Positions 35,801 through 48,400 of a DNA stretch of 64,000 nucleotides are shown here, one piece after another. The position numbers and the translations under genes are program-made. Where the stretch lies: positions 310,001 through 374,000 of the forward strand of contig JAWRVZ010000325.1 of the NCBI GenBank assembly GCA_037043235.1, given 5' to 3'. Each line of letters begins with the position of its first letter. Position 1 is the first letter of the stretch. The notes beneath the pieces were generated by a model, which saw only the letters and a list, made by a program, of their open reading frames with translations, had not been told where the DNA came from and ran no database searches. This stretch comes from Rhodeus uyekii (lineage: Eukaryota > Chordata > Actinopteri > Cypriniformes > Acheilognathidae).

Positions 35801-38741
35801 TCGAGATATTAGATTTCGGTGACATTAACGAATCAATATTAAAGAATCAAAAATACTAAGACAAATAGGGAGTTTGGCGGTTCCACTTCAAAAATGTCGA
35901 CATAATTGGATTGGTGAGTTAACCGTGACTCGAGATAAGTGAACTCCACTGTACTATATAATATATTGAATATATAATATATTGTATGTATGTGTGTGTG
36001 TAATTTTATTCATTTAATTACATGCAAATGTATGATTTACTATTTTTAACTCTGCTTAGGGGTTTGCAAAAGAGCTGGCTGAAGATGTCAGCACTCAGGG
36101 GATCCAGTGTGAGGTTATAGATATGAAAGAGTATGACCCAGATGACAGACTGGCTGAGGAGGTGAGCATAGCATGTCTTCATTGTTATTTCACTGCATGT
36201 AATGTGTTGGCCAGGTACCATTCTGCATTTCAGAGAGGTGGATCATTTTCAACTTTGAGGAACAGAAATCTATTATTTAAACTTGAGGATTTGTTGTATT
36301 TTTATAATAGGAATATCTCTATGAATTAAGAATGTTATAAGAATTACCCTGAGTTTCATATCTTTCAATTACTACTTACCACAGTAACGTTTAAAGGAAG
36401 TATTGATATTAAGGCTGGCAGTTAATTATAATTTCTCCCTGAGCAGAATGTAAAAAGATTGTCCAGTATTTTTATCTCACCATTACTTAAATAATTAAAA
36501 CCCAAGAGTTTAAACCCCAAATTATCATAATTTAATTTGAGCTTAAATGGCTTCGGTACTGCCAGATAAAGGACAAAAACAAAAACTACTTCTATAAAGT
36601 TTTTTTGGATTGTATTTTTATGTGATGTTTTTTCACTCTGAATCATAGCTATATCTATCCATCTCTGGACCAAGTTGTTGTCCTTATAGCAGTTATGCAG
36701 CATTATAATAATAGTAATATTGTTTATTTGTGATGTTTGCTCTGTTTTAAATATTAAGATCAGTTTTTAATCTCTAAAACTGTCTAGATCATATTTCACC
36801 CAGAATTCCCAGAATTATTGTGCCAAGGGAGAAAAATGTTCTTATTTTCATAATGCAACTTTTAAAGTTAATGCTTCATGGTAGCATCTGTTGTTCTAAA
36901 AAATTATAATAATAAAGTCATTGTGTCCAGGCAAAGGATTATAATTGCTCTATGATATAATTGCTCTATTATAAATTCTTTACACAAAAAAATTAAAGTT
37001 TGGGTTAAAGTTTTAATTGTCATTAAAATGTCAAAAGATATTTTATAAATTATATTTATAAAGATATATAATATAGTTATAATGGTTGGAAATATAAATG
37101 TTTTTCTTTAGATTTTAGCAAAATAATACTATGTAAAAGAATACTTATGTGCTTCATAATCACACTTGTCCATCTAAAAAATGTCCTTCTGCTCATATAT
37201 AATTCTTCTCTAGTGCACAAGCAAGATGATCTGTGTGTTCCTCGTGGCAACATACACTGACGGACAGCCCACTGAGAGCGCCGAATGGTTCTGTAAATGG
37301 CTCGAGGAAGCATCCACTGATTTCCGATATGGGAAAACCTACCTGAATGGAATGAGATATGCTGTTTTTGGGCTGGGCAACTCTGTATATGTGGGCCATT
37401 ACAACACTGTGAGACATGCTTGCAATTAATCATCTTCTTTTTTTTTTGGTTTGTGTCTGAATCTAGCACTAAATATATTTGCTGTTTTCAGGTCAGTAAG
37501 AACATGGATAAGTGGTTGTGGATGCTGAGTGCTGCGCGGATTATGACCAGAGGAGAAGGCGACTGCAATGTTGTGAAGAGTCGACACGGCAGTGTGCAGG
37601 CTGATTTTCAGGCGTGGAAAACGAAGTTCCTGAGCCGACTGCAGGCCTTGGCCAAAGGGGAGAAGAAAGCCTGCTCTGGCAAGTGCAAGAACGGCAGCTG
37701 CAAGAATAAGAAGAAACATAAGGAGGAGGCAGAGGACAGTCACTCGCTCGCTGAGAAGAACAACTCTGAGGCAAGCCAGCCCTCCTCTCTCTGATGTCTT
37801 TGAACACATGTAGTCATGGTAACTGCGCTCGCGCTGCACACCCAGAGAGCAGATTGTTCCCCTGCATTCTGTGGCGCACGCATGTAAATGGGATCTGAAC
37901 AGCAGGGGTGACGTTACAGACCTTTTCCATTTTCCCCCATTTCACATTAAATTTGTTAAGGCTTTCATGGCAAAAAGGCTCCTACTTGAACGTTCGCCTG
38001 CGTTTCCACTGATTAAAGATCCAACCTATATTGTATTTGACTGCTAATGCCTTACTTGTCCACAAATAAACAGTGCATTTCTGTTTGTTTACAAGCCTAT
38101 TAATATGCACTTTATTATTCAAAGCTATTTAATTCAGCTTTATGTAATCAGGTTCTAACTAACATAATTCATAGCTGTCAATTCACTCATAACATTTGTT
38201 CTTATTTTATTTTAGACATGGTTACGAGTCATACAAGATTAGAAAAGATATTTTAACATCCAGAATAATTGAACTCAGCATTTTTATGCCATTTTTAGCC
38301 ACATTTATCTGGACCAGACCCATTTTATTAACAGTGATAATATACACTTGAAAAGTTAATAAACCAACATATGCTTCTGAAAGAAGTTTCTAATTTTCTT
38401 GTTTGTTTTTCAGGAGGAGCTGATGGAGTCCAGCAGTGATGCAGAGTCGTCTGCTGAGGAAGAGAAGTCTCATGGCTCTGTCATTGATGTGGAGGACCTT
38501 GGGAATGTGATGAATCGGATGAAGAAAGCAAAGGTAAGAACAAAACCAGATCCACAGTGTCTACTCTGTTTGTGCTCTGTCAGAGGCTGTTTAGTAAGTT
38601 TAAAGGGATAGTTCACCCAAAAATGAAAATACTGTCATGTTGTTGTTGTTGTTTCTTCTGTTGAACACAGTCAAAGTTCTTTTCAAGGAAAAGAATCTCT
38701 CAACTAATGCTGTAAACTATACAGGGAGTCCTTTGTATCAC

Positions 38742-38786
<45 letters not shown>

Positions 38787-39397
38787 TTTAGTACCTCAAG
38801 ATACGAAAGGTTCAACTTACGAAAAATCCAAGTTATGAAAGCAAAGACTGCTCTACATATGAAAAGTTTTCAAGATACGAAAGGTTTCTGAAAGTGAGCG
38901 TGGTTCGCGATTGTTGACGGGGAAGGGGGGTGTAGAGGGGTTTGCGAAACACGCCTGCTCTCCAACACAGCTTCAGCTTCAGCGCGACAGAGTAACATTA
39001 CAAGGAAATGTAAAATGAAGGTTTCATACAAGTTCGGCGGGCCAGATTAAAAAGCCCAAACGGGCCGGATATGGCCCGCGGGCCGTAGTTTGCCCTCCCC
39101 TGTTCTATACGTACGTGCTGGCGTGCTTTAGCTCAGCCACTCCGCACCCAAAACTTTACCTTTTCCTCCTCCTCCTCTGCCGCCACTTTCAGAGATAGCC
39201 TCACTCGAAAGGTAAGCTTCGACATTTTACGTTACTTCATTGTTTATAGGTCAATTTAGCTTTATTATGAAATTTAATGGGGTGTTTTTGGAGGGCTTGG
39301 AACGGATTAGCCATTTTACATGTAAAATGTGTTCCAAGATACGAAAAACTCGTTATACGAAGGCCGCCTCGGAACGGATTAATTTCGTATATAGACG

Positions 39398-39434
<37 letters not shown>

Positions 39435-42400
39435 CTGCCAAATGCATAAACATATGTTTATGCATTTGGCAGACATTTTATCCGAAGCGACTTGCATTGC
39501 ATTCAAGATACACATTTACATTCTATTCAGTTCTTGCTTTCCCTGGGAATCAAACTCATGACCTTGGCGTTGCAAGCGCCACACTCTACTGTTAGGAAAT
39601 CGTACTCTAATTAGTAGTTACTACATTACTATAATATTGAAGGTTTAAAATACATTGAATTGTATACAATCACTAAAATTAGACGCAAGTATATTTTTCT
39701 AATAATAAAGTTCTAAAACTATCTTTATAATTACATAATTTATTTTTCTACCTCAATTTGGCCTCAATTTCTGTGGTCGTAAACTTCACAGATTTATTTA
39801 AACATGCATTAAATATTGAAGAATGGTAAATTGACTTTTTTCTTGTTTACAAGCCGAGGTTTTTCTACGGTTGAAACATGTTTATTGATTACGTGAGATG
39901 TGATGCAGATTTCGGTAAGGTGTACAGTATCTTTCAACGTACCTTCTGATGTTCATTCATGTTTATTTTATGCGTAACCAGTGAAATAGGTTATCCCTTC
40001 ATGTGTGCTTTGTGCTGCTGCTTCTCTTAAACTGAGGCAAAATTAAAGAGCGGCAAAACTATATTTATCATTTTAATTTCATAATGAAATGGACAGAATT
40101 TGAATTTATTGAATGGCAGGTATGCTGCAATGTTTAGGAAGTGTGGAAAGATTTATTAATTTAACAAAAAATTCATCAAAAGCTATGGTTTAGCTTCAAA
40201 TTGCTTGGAATATAGCCCACAATTAGTATGGACCACTTCGGATGTACTATTTTTGAGCATGACGTAATTGAGCGTGGAAAGAGCTGCCTTAAGATGCTTC
40301 AAATTTATACTTGTGTTGGACAGAATCAGAAGAAATGACAGCGAGTGGTTTTGGACTGACATGAGGGTGAGTAAATAATGACAGAGTTAGGTGAACTCTT
40401 CCTTTAAAAGGACAGAGTGCTGGAGAGTCACCGGCAGTGGCTCCATTGAAGGAGACTGAGTGACAGATGGTTTGCTACAGCAGACAGCAGCTCCAGCAGG
40501 CGCTGGGAGGACTTGCGTAACCGTGAACTGTGATCACTGACGCCCACTCTACAGGCCTGTGCGCAGGAGTGATTCATGAGACCGAAGTGCAGACAAATCT
40601 TCCCATACATGCGCATACGCACTCTCTCACATCCTCTTCGCAACAGAGTCTGTGAGCGTTAGAGCCGAGAGGATCCCAACCCCCTTTAATCCAGTAAGAT
40701 CCCTTTATGGATGCCTTCAGGATTGGACTCATGTTTAAACCGCTTCAGAAGATTTGTTTGGGAAAGAGGTTTGCTGCTCAAGCAATCAGTCGACGGTGAT
40801 GTTCCCGATACATGGATCGAGTGAAATGCCAGAAGCTATAAATTTATAAACGCTGGCAGACAATTACAGGAGAGAGCAAATCGGGTTATGAAAAACCTGA
40901 TGAATTTGTTTACACACCCTTAAAAACACTGAGCTTATCACTCAAGACTGATGCAATGGCCAAAGATCCTAAGGTAAATTTGATGCATGTGAAAGCAGAA
41001 TCCATAAATATTTAAATATTTTAATTTGTGGACTCAGCTATTTTTTTTATTGATTTAAAAGATTTTGATTTATTGATTTAATATTTTAAAGACATTAAAT
41101 GAAAAATAAATAAATAAAAAATCAGTCAGTTTTATTTCCATTAGCAAATTACATGTAAAATGAGGTTTGTGGTTATATTGTGATTTCCATGGAAAGTGAG
41201 GTTTTCTAATTATTATCATTTTCAAAGAGAATAAAAATCTGTTTAATTGAAATGTAATAACTTTTCCATTGTAACAAAGTCTGTGTGGCCAGGCAAAAAA
41301 AAAAAAAAAAAAGATAAAATAATGATGCAGCAATTGTTTTTTTTTTTTTTTGGCTGAATATTGTAATATGAATATTGTCTTTTATGAATGTCCGCCCTTG
41401 ATTTAGATGCGAACTCTCGTTTCTGTCATTAATGTTGGTAAACAGTTTTGCAAGAATGTCCAGAGTTTTTTCTGAATGCTCAAACCATCTGCCATTAGTC
41501 AGACAATCCCACTCCAAACAAACTCCATTGGCTGAGCCAGTATTGCTTTGTCAGGCTGTTCGGGATGCTCAAACAAAAAGTATTTTTTATTGTTTCTTAT
41601 AATGCCACAGTGTGCCACTTTTATTTTTCTGTACATTAATCGGTGATAGAAGGTATTTGAACACAAAAGACGCTTCAGTTAGTTAATGATCCAGTATATT
41701 AACTTCAGTTTTGTTGTTTACCTTCAACCGATTCTTGACCAAAACTCAAACATCAAACCCTTAACCTGTATGTCATCTGATTGGCTCTGTTTGATTTTGC
41801 TGTGTCATTTCTTTTATCATTTTAGTCATTTTAGAGCAGTGACACAAAAAGAGTAAATTGTCTCAGCATATTGTTTCATACTAGTTTCAAGATGTCATTA
41901 TATGCATGCTTTATTCTTAGTGGTGAATAATTATGTATTAATGGCACTGGAATAATGACAACAGTGTGTCTAGTTTGTGTAGGTATGGATCTTGCTTGTG
42001 TAGAATTACTCTGCTTTGGCTCCAGGTGGCATCAGAGACGTATTGTATCTTGGCTTTACTGATGCAGGTTCCTAGCCATACATTCCTGTGTGATCTGCAC
42101 TGCTTTTAGTTGTGAGTTTTATAAAAATATCTCTATTATCATTCATATTCTTATGTATTTCTGACCGTAAAGGTAATGAGTTAAAGTTAAATCCCAGTTT
42201 GAGGTGCAGAGACGGTTTGGTTTGCACGGTGATTGACTGTCGAGCGGGGGTTGTGCGGTGATCAACTGTTGACGTTGGGTGCGCGATGCTCAGCTCCTGG
42301 ACATAATTGTATTTCCATGGGCGGACTGATACAATTTGATCCGCGATACGATCCGCGGACCGGGGGTTGGGGACCACTGGTCCACCGAACCCCTAAGACT

Positions 42401-45400
42401 GACTCACCGAACCCCTGGGGTTCGATCGAACCCAGGTTAAGAATCACTGATTTAACAGTTTTTCCTCACAGGAAAGTGAACCAAGTGTGTGATGTCCTTC
42501 ACAAATATGTCCTTGTTTCTATACAGTTAAATGCTGCAATTGAGAACATCCCTATCCTCCTAAAACCAAATAAGTCACTGTTTACTCCTTTTCGATATTA
42601 TTTAGGTAGTAACCGAAGTATAGACTCACTCCCACTCCTAAAATCAATAGCCACTGCCTAAGAGCCTCTTACTTTCACCCAAAAATGAAAAGTCACCCCT
42701 GCAAACCTGTATAAAATCTAACTGTTTTTAAGTCTTCCAAATGTCCTCTTTTTGTGTATTCCAGAGAATAAAAAATTCAGGTTTGGCATGACATGAGGGT
42801 AAGTAAATAACACTGTTTTTAGTTTTAGGTGAACCGTTCCTTTAAAGCTCCTGTGTGAGACATTTTCCTGATAGTCCGCTGAGTCTTTGCAGATTAAAAT
42901 ATACACCACCTTAAAGCACACATTTCAATCTCATGCAAAGAGGCAGTATTCTCACTGTGTGGTATTAGCAAGGTGGGCATTGAGATAACCGCTTGTGGAT
43001 GGGCATTGTCTTACGGTCACATCAGCCCGTGCGGGACGGGCAGCAGCCGGAGCGGCTTGTTGTCATTTTTTTGGTGGCTGTCTGTCTGAATGTGTCTCCT
43101 GCTCCGCCCGAACTCTGCAGGACCACTGCCTGCATTGCTGCTGTCACTTGCATGGGTGGTTTGTGGGAAATGGAGCATTTCCAGCTGAAGAGAGCTGCTT
43201 CAGTTCTGCCAGTCTGGTAGAGGAGGGGTGCAGAGAGCTGGCTCTCTGCAGTAGGGAAGCTTTGTAGCACAAAAACAGAGAACCGACTAAATGAATTTTA
43301 CGTGACAGATTGCAGCCTAGTCAACTCTACGTTGTGCGTGGCAGTTCCACGACAGATCTTGCTGTGAAAGGGCATGATGTCCGAATGCCAACCCAACCCC
43401 ACCTGGTGCCTTCCACCCGCTCTTGTTGGATTTTGCCCAAGGGACATTGTGTACTCTGGAACAAACAAAGTCAGAGAAACACAAAAACTGAAACGGCGGC
43501 TGGTTTAGCACCTGTCTCTCAGACCGGATGTTGAGGGACCTCAAAGTTTTGTCCAAGAACACACAAACCAAGAAGCGCCTGTTGGAATAGAGGCTCTGAG
43601 TTTTAGTTGAAAAAGACATGATCATGTTGTAGTTTGAATGAAGAATGAACAGGCTGAAAAGGATAGATTTGTTCAATTTTTTTATTGAAGCTAAATAAGC
43701 AAACCTATTAGAGCTACACCGATCAACATGGCAGGGACCAGAATCAGACGATTTTTCACGATTGGCCCAAACCGGTGATTGTTCGATCAGTCTCGCATCT
43801 TTCTGATTCCGAGCTGGTTTGTTTGGTTGACCGCGGCAATAACGTCAGCTGCACGTTCTCACTCTTTTCGCTCTGACGGCGAAGTGACACATTCGTCTGC
43901 TCTCACTCACTGATCTCACACACAATTCCACACAATTTCAGTCATTCACTGGTCTATAGAAGTGGAGCACACAAGTCGCTTCTCAGTCTCAAGCGGTTCC
44001 AACATAAATGTCTTACTGCACTTAAAGGTCATACTGGTCATGCACACAAAATAGTCAAAATGCCATCCTTGTGAGTATTTAATTTACATTAGATTAACGT
44101 AATGTTAATCGAAGAACAAAAGAAAATTACTCTCTGCTAATTTTAATTGTTAGCATTAATCTGTATTTAAGTTTTACAATGAAGACTATCCAGTGTTATT
44201 TTACATTTCGGTTACTTTAATTTTTGTAGTGATTTCTTAATCGAGAACTAACCTACTGTTAAACCCACCTGTACAATTTAAAGTTGTTCATTTCATAGCT
44301 GTCTTTATTCTATTGCGTTGATTTGTGCTGTTGTTTGCAATTTGTTTATTTGTTCAATTTTATTGCAGACTTTTCTTGTTTTTTTATGAAAATAAAACTT
44401 TCTCATTTGTTAGACGGTGAATCAGTATCCACAGGTCACACTCACACTTTTTCTCGGCCACGAAAATCTCTAAAACATTGATGCTGTTTGTCTGCTTTTA
44501 TTTTTTTATTTAAAATATTTTATTGAATGTAGGATATGGTAAGAACACACAGTCTTACACTGATATATTGGTGTGTGTTTTTTTTTGACAACCTTGGTTT
44601 TATGTACTGCACATTTCTTACAGATTCTTTGAATACATTTTGACATGCTGTCAGGATTAGAGCGTCTATTATGACCTACAGAGTCCAGCTTAGCCTGATT
44701 ATTCCCTTCAAGTGTCATGTACAGCACTGCACCTTTTACTCAGTGTCTGAATCTGGAAACCAGACTGTCTCTGACCTTTTAATGTGGAAAAAATAGCAAA
44801 AACTGACATAAACTATATATATATGTATATGGGATGAAATATGGAATAGTAACATTTAAGGAAAAGCAGCAGGATCTATAAGTCAGACTCGATTTCCAGC
44901 TGTTTGTATATTCTGGAATATGTGCAGCCTGGAATCGCAATAAAGTTTAATGCAGTCTGTTCACAGTGTTGAAGGTCAGTGATGGTAGTCCAAGACCTTC
45001 ATCAGTGTAGCTCATCAGAACCATATGGCTCTGTCATTTTGGTTTAAATCCTCCCATTGGTGCCATTATTTTCAAAGCAGCATCTGTTTCCCAGCCCTTG
45101 ATTTATGAAATCAATTACATCTATTATAGTTCAATTTGAAATTAACTCTGTGGAGTTTTTTAATTTGTTATATGATATGACATGAATGGCAAGCCTCCCA
45201 AAATAATTTACGTTTAATGCCCGTTTCACACTGGATGCGCAAGTGGTGTGACTTTTTTCGCCGTCCATGTTAGCTGATTAGAGTATTCCCACTGTACACA
45301 GACGGGGCGGGGCAGAGCAGGACTGGCAGTGCCTCAATCATTTCGGCTTTTAATAGAAAAGTCTATTATTGCTATGATGAATTTTGCTCAGGCAGAATTA

Positions 45401-48400
45401 AAGCCGCAGTGCATTGTTTTTGGTTGAAATAGGAACGCGGTCCAGCATAAATCAAATCATGTGACCGATAGTGGTCGGAGAAGAACACCTGAAATGGGTA
45501 ACACAATACACGATACTTGTCTGTATTTGCAGTACACAAGCTAAACGGGTGACAAACGCTGCCAGTGTGTGAAAACACAATACTATAACACAGCACACAA
45601 GGCATCTGTACTGTAAATTTGTATTTTCTACACTGAAAATTTTTAGTTAAGATGCATTTTCAATGTTGTTGGATGAATGATCAACCTCAAGGTATTGGTA
45701 CAGTGATTAAAACTTGCCTAGTTTGCCTCACATGACAGAAAATGTCTCTGATGTATATGCGATATGCACATTATGAGTTGAGATCATTTGATCACTCTAG
45801 TTAGGGAATTTTTATTTTGAGAAGATTCTCATAGCCGTAATTTGTTCCACTGATGCACTGCCATTGGTTGTGTAACTATGATGGTCCCCCCCCCCCCCCC
45901 AATATGTGACTTTTCAATATTTTCATTTTTTTCTTTCTTTCTTTGTTACTGAATGTGCTGCAGAGGATGGAGGGAGATGAAGAGGAGTCTCAGCGGGTGA
46001 AGCTGTCAAAGCAGAATGGAGTGAGGAAGAGCGAGTCAGAGGCGGAGAGGAGAGAGATGATCACTCCTGCCTTGAGAGATGCTCTGACTAAACAAGGTAC
46101 AGCATGACCTTAACCCGCCTGTTATCCACTCATGCAAAGAAAGATGTCTGTGACAGAAATGAAAGTTGCTGTACAGCAGATATCTGCACAAGTACATACA
46201 CACACCTTTTCATCAATCTGCTATACTTAATGAAAATTTGAACGTTCGTGTTATATTTACATAAGTGTTATATTAAGTTTTTTTCATTCAATATTTACAT
46301 GCAGTACTTTGTATTATGTAGATGCCCTGTTATTTCCTTTTCCTGTTGTTTGGCCCGTAGCCTTTGTGTTTGAAGCGTTTAGTTTGCAATACCCTCTTTA
46401 GCGTTCTATTAAACATTAATTAGACTGTTTGTGTTCTTACCATATCCTACATTCAATAAAATATTTTCAATAAAAAAATAAAAGCAGACAAACAGCATCA
46501 ATGTTTTAGAGATTTTCGTGGCCGAGAAAAAGTGTGAGTGTGACCTGTGGATACTGATTCTCTGTCTAACAAACGAGAAAATGTAAAGTTTTATTTTCAT
46601 AAAAAAAAAAAAAACAAGGAAAAAAGTCAGTAATAAAATTTGAACAAATAAACAAATTGCAAACAACAGCACAAATCAACGCAATAGAATAAAGACAGCT
46701 ATGAAATGAACAACTTTAAATTGTACAGGTGGGTTTAACAGTAGGTTAGTTCTCGATTAAGAAATCATTACAGAAATTAAAGTAACCGAAATGTAAAATA
46801 ACACTGGATAGTCTTCATTGTAAAACTTAAATACAGATTAATGCTAACAATTAAAGTTAGCGGAGAGTAATTTTCTCTGTCTTTTGTTCTTCGATTAACA
46901 TTACGTTAATCTAATGTAAATTACGTAACTAAATACTCACAAAGACGGGCATTTTGACAATTTTTATTGCTTTGGCTTTCAAATTGTACTACAAGACTAT
47001 GCACCAATTTCAAAACTTGTGGTTAGGGTTTGTTCAGATACCTAACCTTAAATATGGGCAACAGTAATAGTGGTTGACCGCTAATTAAAATTCAATACTA
47101 ATGTTTAAATAGCTCTGCAAGTTCGACAGCTTTAGCTTATATAAATAAGCTTCTGTATAAGTTTAAGCACATAAACCTTACTGTCACATTTCCCTAATGA
47201 TGGACCGTTGTTTCATGCTTTTCTAGCTGCTTTAATTGTGCATGTCTGAGATGGTTGTTTTTATCTATCTATCAAAAAAAGGATGCCAAGGCCCTAATGG
47301 TAATTAGGTCCTTGACGCTGACAGAGTGTCACCCTGTTATTGTAAACTTAGTTTCATTTTTGATTATTTCTCCCACTTTTGACAGTTTTTGCTTTAAGTC
47401 TTCTCTCACATTTGTTATTAATAAACTGGCTGCGGAGCTGTACGTTTTCTCCTATGGTGCACAACAAATTTCACCCTTGTCATCTGTTTTCTGATGGAGC
47501 CTCTGATGGTGTGACTGTGCCTAACGGAGCTTAATGATGCAGCAAAGTCCAATTATTCCTCTCCTGCTGCTGGAGTTCCCTTGAGTTTCTCGCTCCACAC
47601 CTTTCATTAGCACAGTCTGTCTCCAGCCGCAAACGCACACTGCACACCAGAGGCTGGCCGGTGCTCACATTTCCACCAAAGTTGTGTGCACTACCAATCA
47701 GTGTCCACTGTGCTTGCAGCAATGTGCAATAGCTTGGAGCGTGTTTTTAGTTTAACATGCTTGATTTTTGCAAACTCACAATCAATAGAGACCAGGCGAT
47801 CTACACAGTATGAGACACACATTGAGAGAATATTATCCAGTTTTTCCTGTGGTCATTGTAATACGGAGTGTTGTAAGGAGAATTTCATCCAAATTACCTG
47901 AATGTGTCTAGGTCTTTTATTTATTTATTACTATTTTTAACCCAAAAATGTGTAAGGAACAAATATGTTGTTTTATTACACGGCTGTGTGGAATATTTGA
48001 TTTGTAATTGTTTAATCTCAGCATTCTGCACTAACATTTTCACTCGCATAACACCATCATTTAAATTTGTATGTACAGTTTCGATTACACTAGAAATTAT
48101 TCTTTAATTGATCGCTCAGTCAGTATTTCTAATTTTCATTTCCCTTATTTTTACATTTCCTTATTTTCCCTTATTTGTTAATGACCACAAATCTAATGCT
48201 CAATCTAAGTAGATCTGTAAACTAATAATTGTATTACTTTTGAATGTCAAATGGAAAAATGATATCCATAGTCTTGTAGCATTTACAGTAAAGTTATTGA
48301 TTTTAGTTTTTCGTGTTTACATTTATTTATTGCGTCAGCCATTTATCTGCTGTCTGCCATAACATGGAAATAGTTAGTGGCTTATCGCATAATCTAAGAT

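Larger units (their letters stand above)
38601..40409. repeat. GGGATAGTTCACCC-family MITE split by later insertions
   Basis: The left end AAAGGGATAGTTCACCCAAA at 38601 and the right end near 40350-40409 (ACATGAGGGTGAGTAAATAA, then AGGTGAACTCTTCCTTTAA) are in opposite orientation as expected for one element. About 1.7 kb of other repeats lies between them: a TA tract, a pogo-like element and a SINE. They could also be two independent fragments. Confidence 0.45.

Noticed and set aside
37426..37839. 137-codon minus-strand frame
   Set aside because: Antisense shadow of tyw1 exon 6, whose plus-strand translation matches TYW1 closely.
39456..39597. Possible tRNA gene on the minus strand
   Set aside because: A- and B-box-like words are present, but no cloverleaf is evident and the SINE tail follows directly.
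42233..42661. 142-codon plus-strand frame
   Set aside because: Runs through hAT-type terminal repeats and has no protein resemblance.
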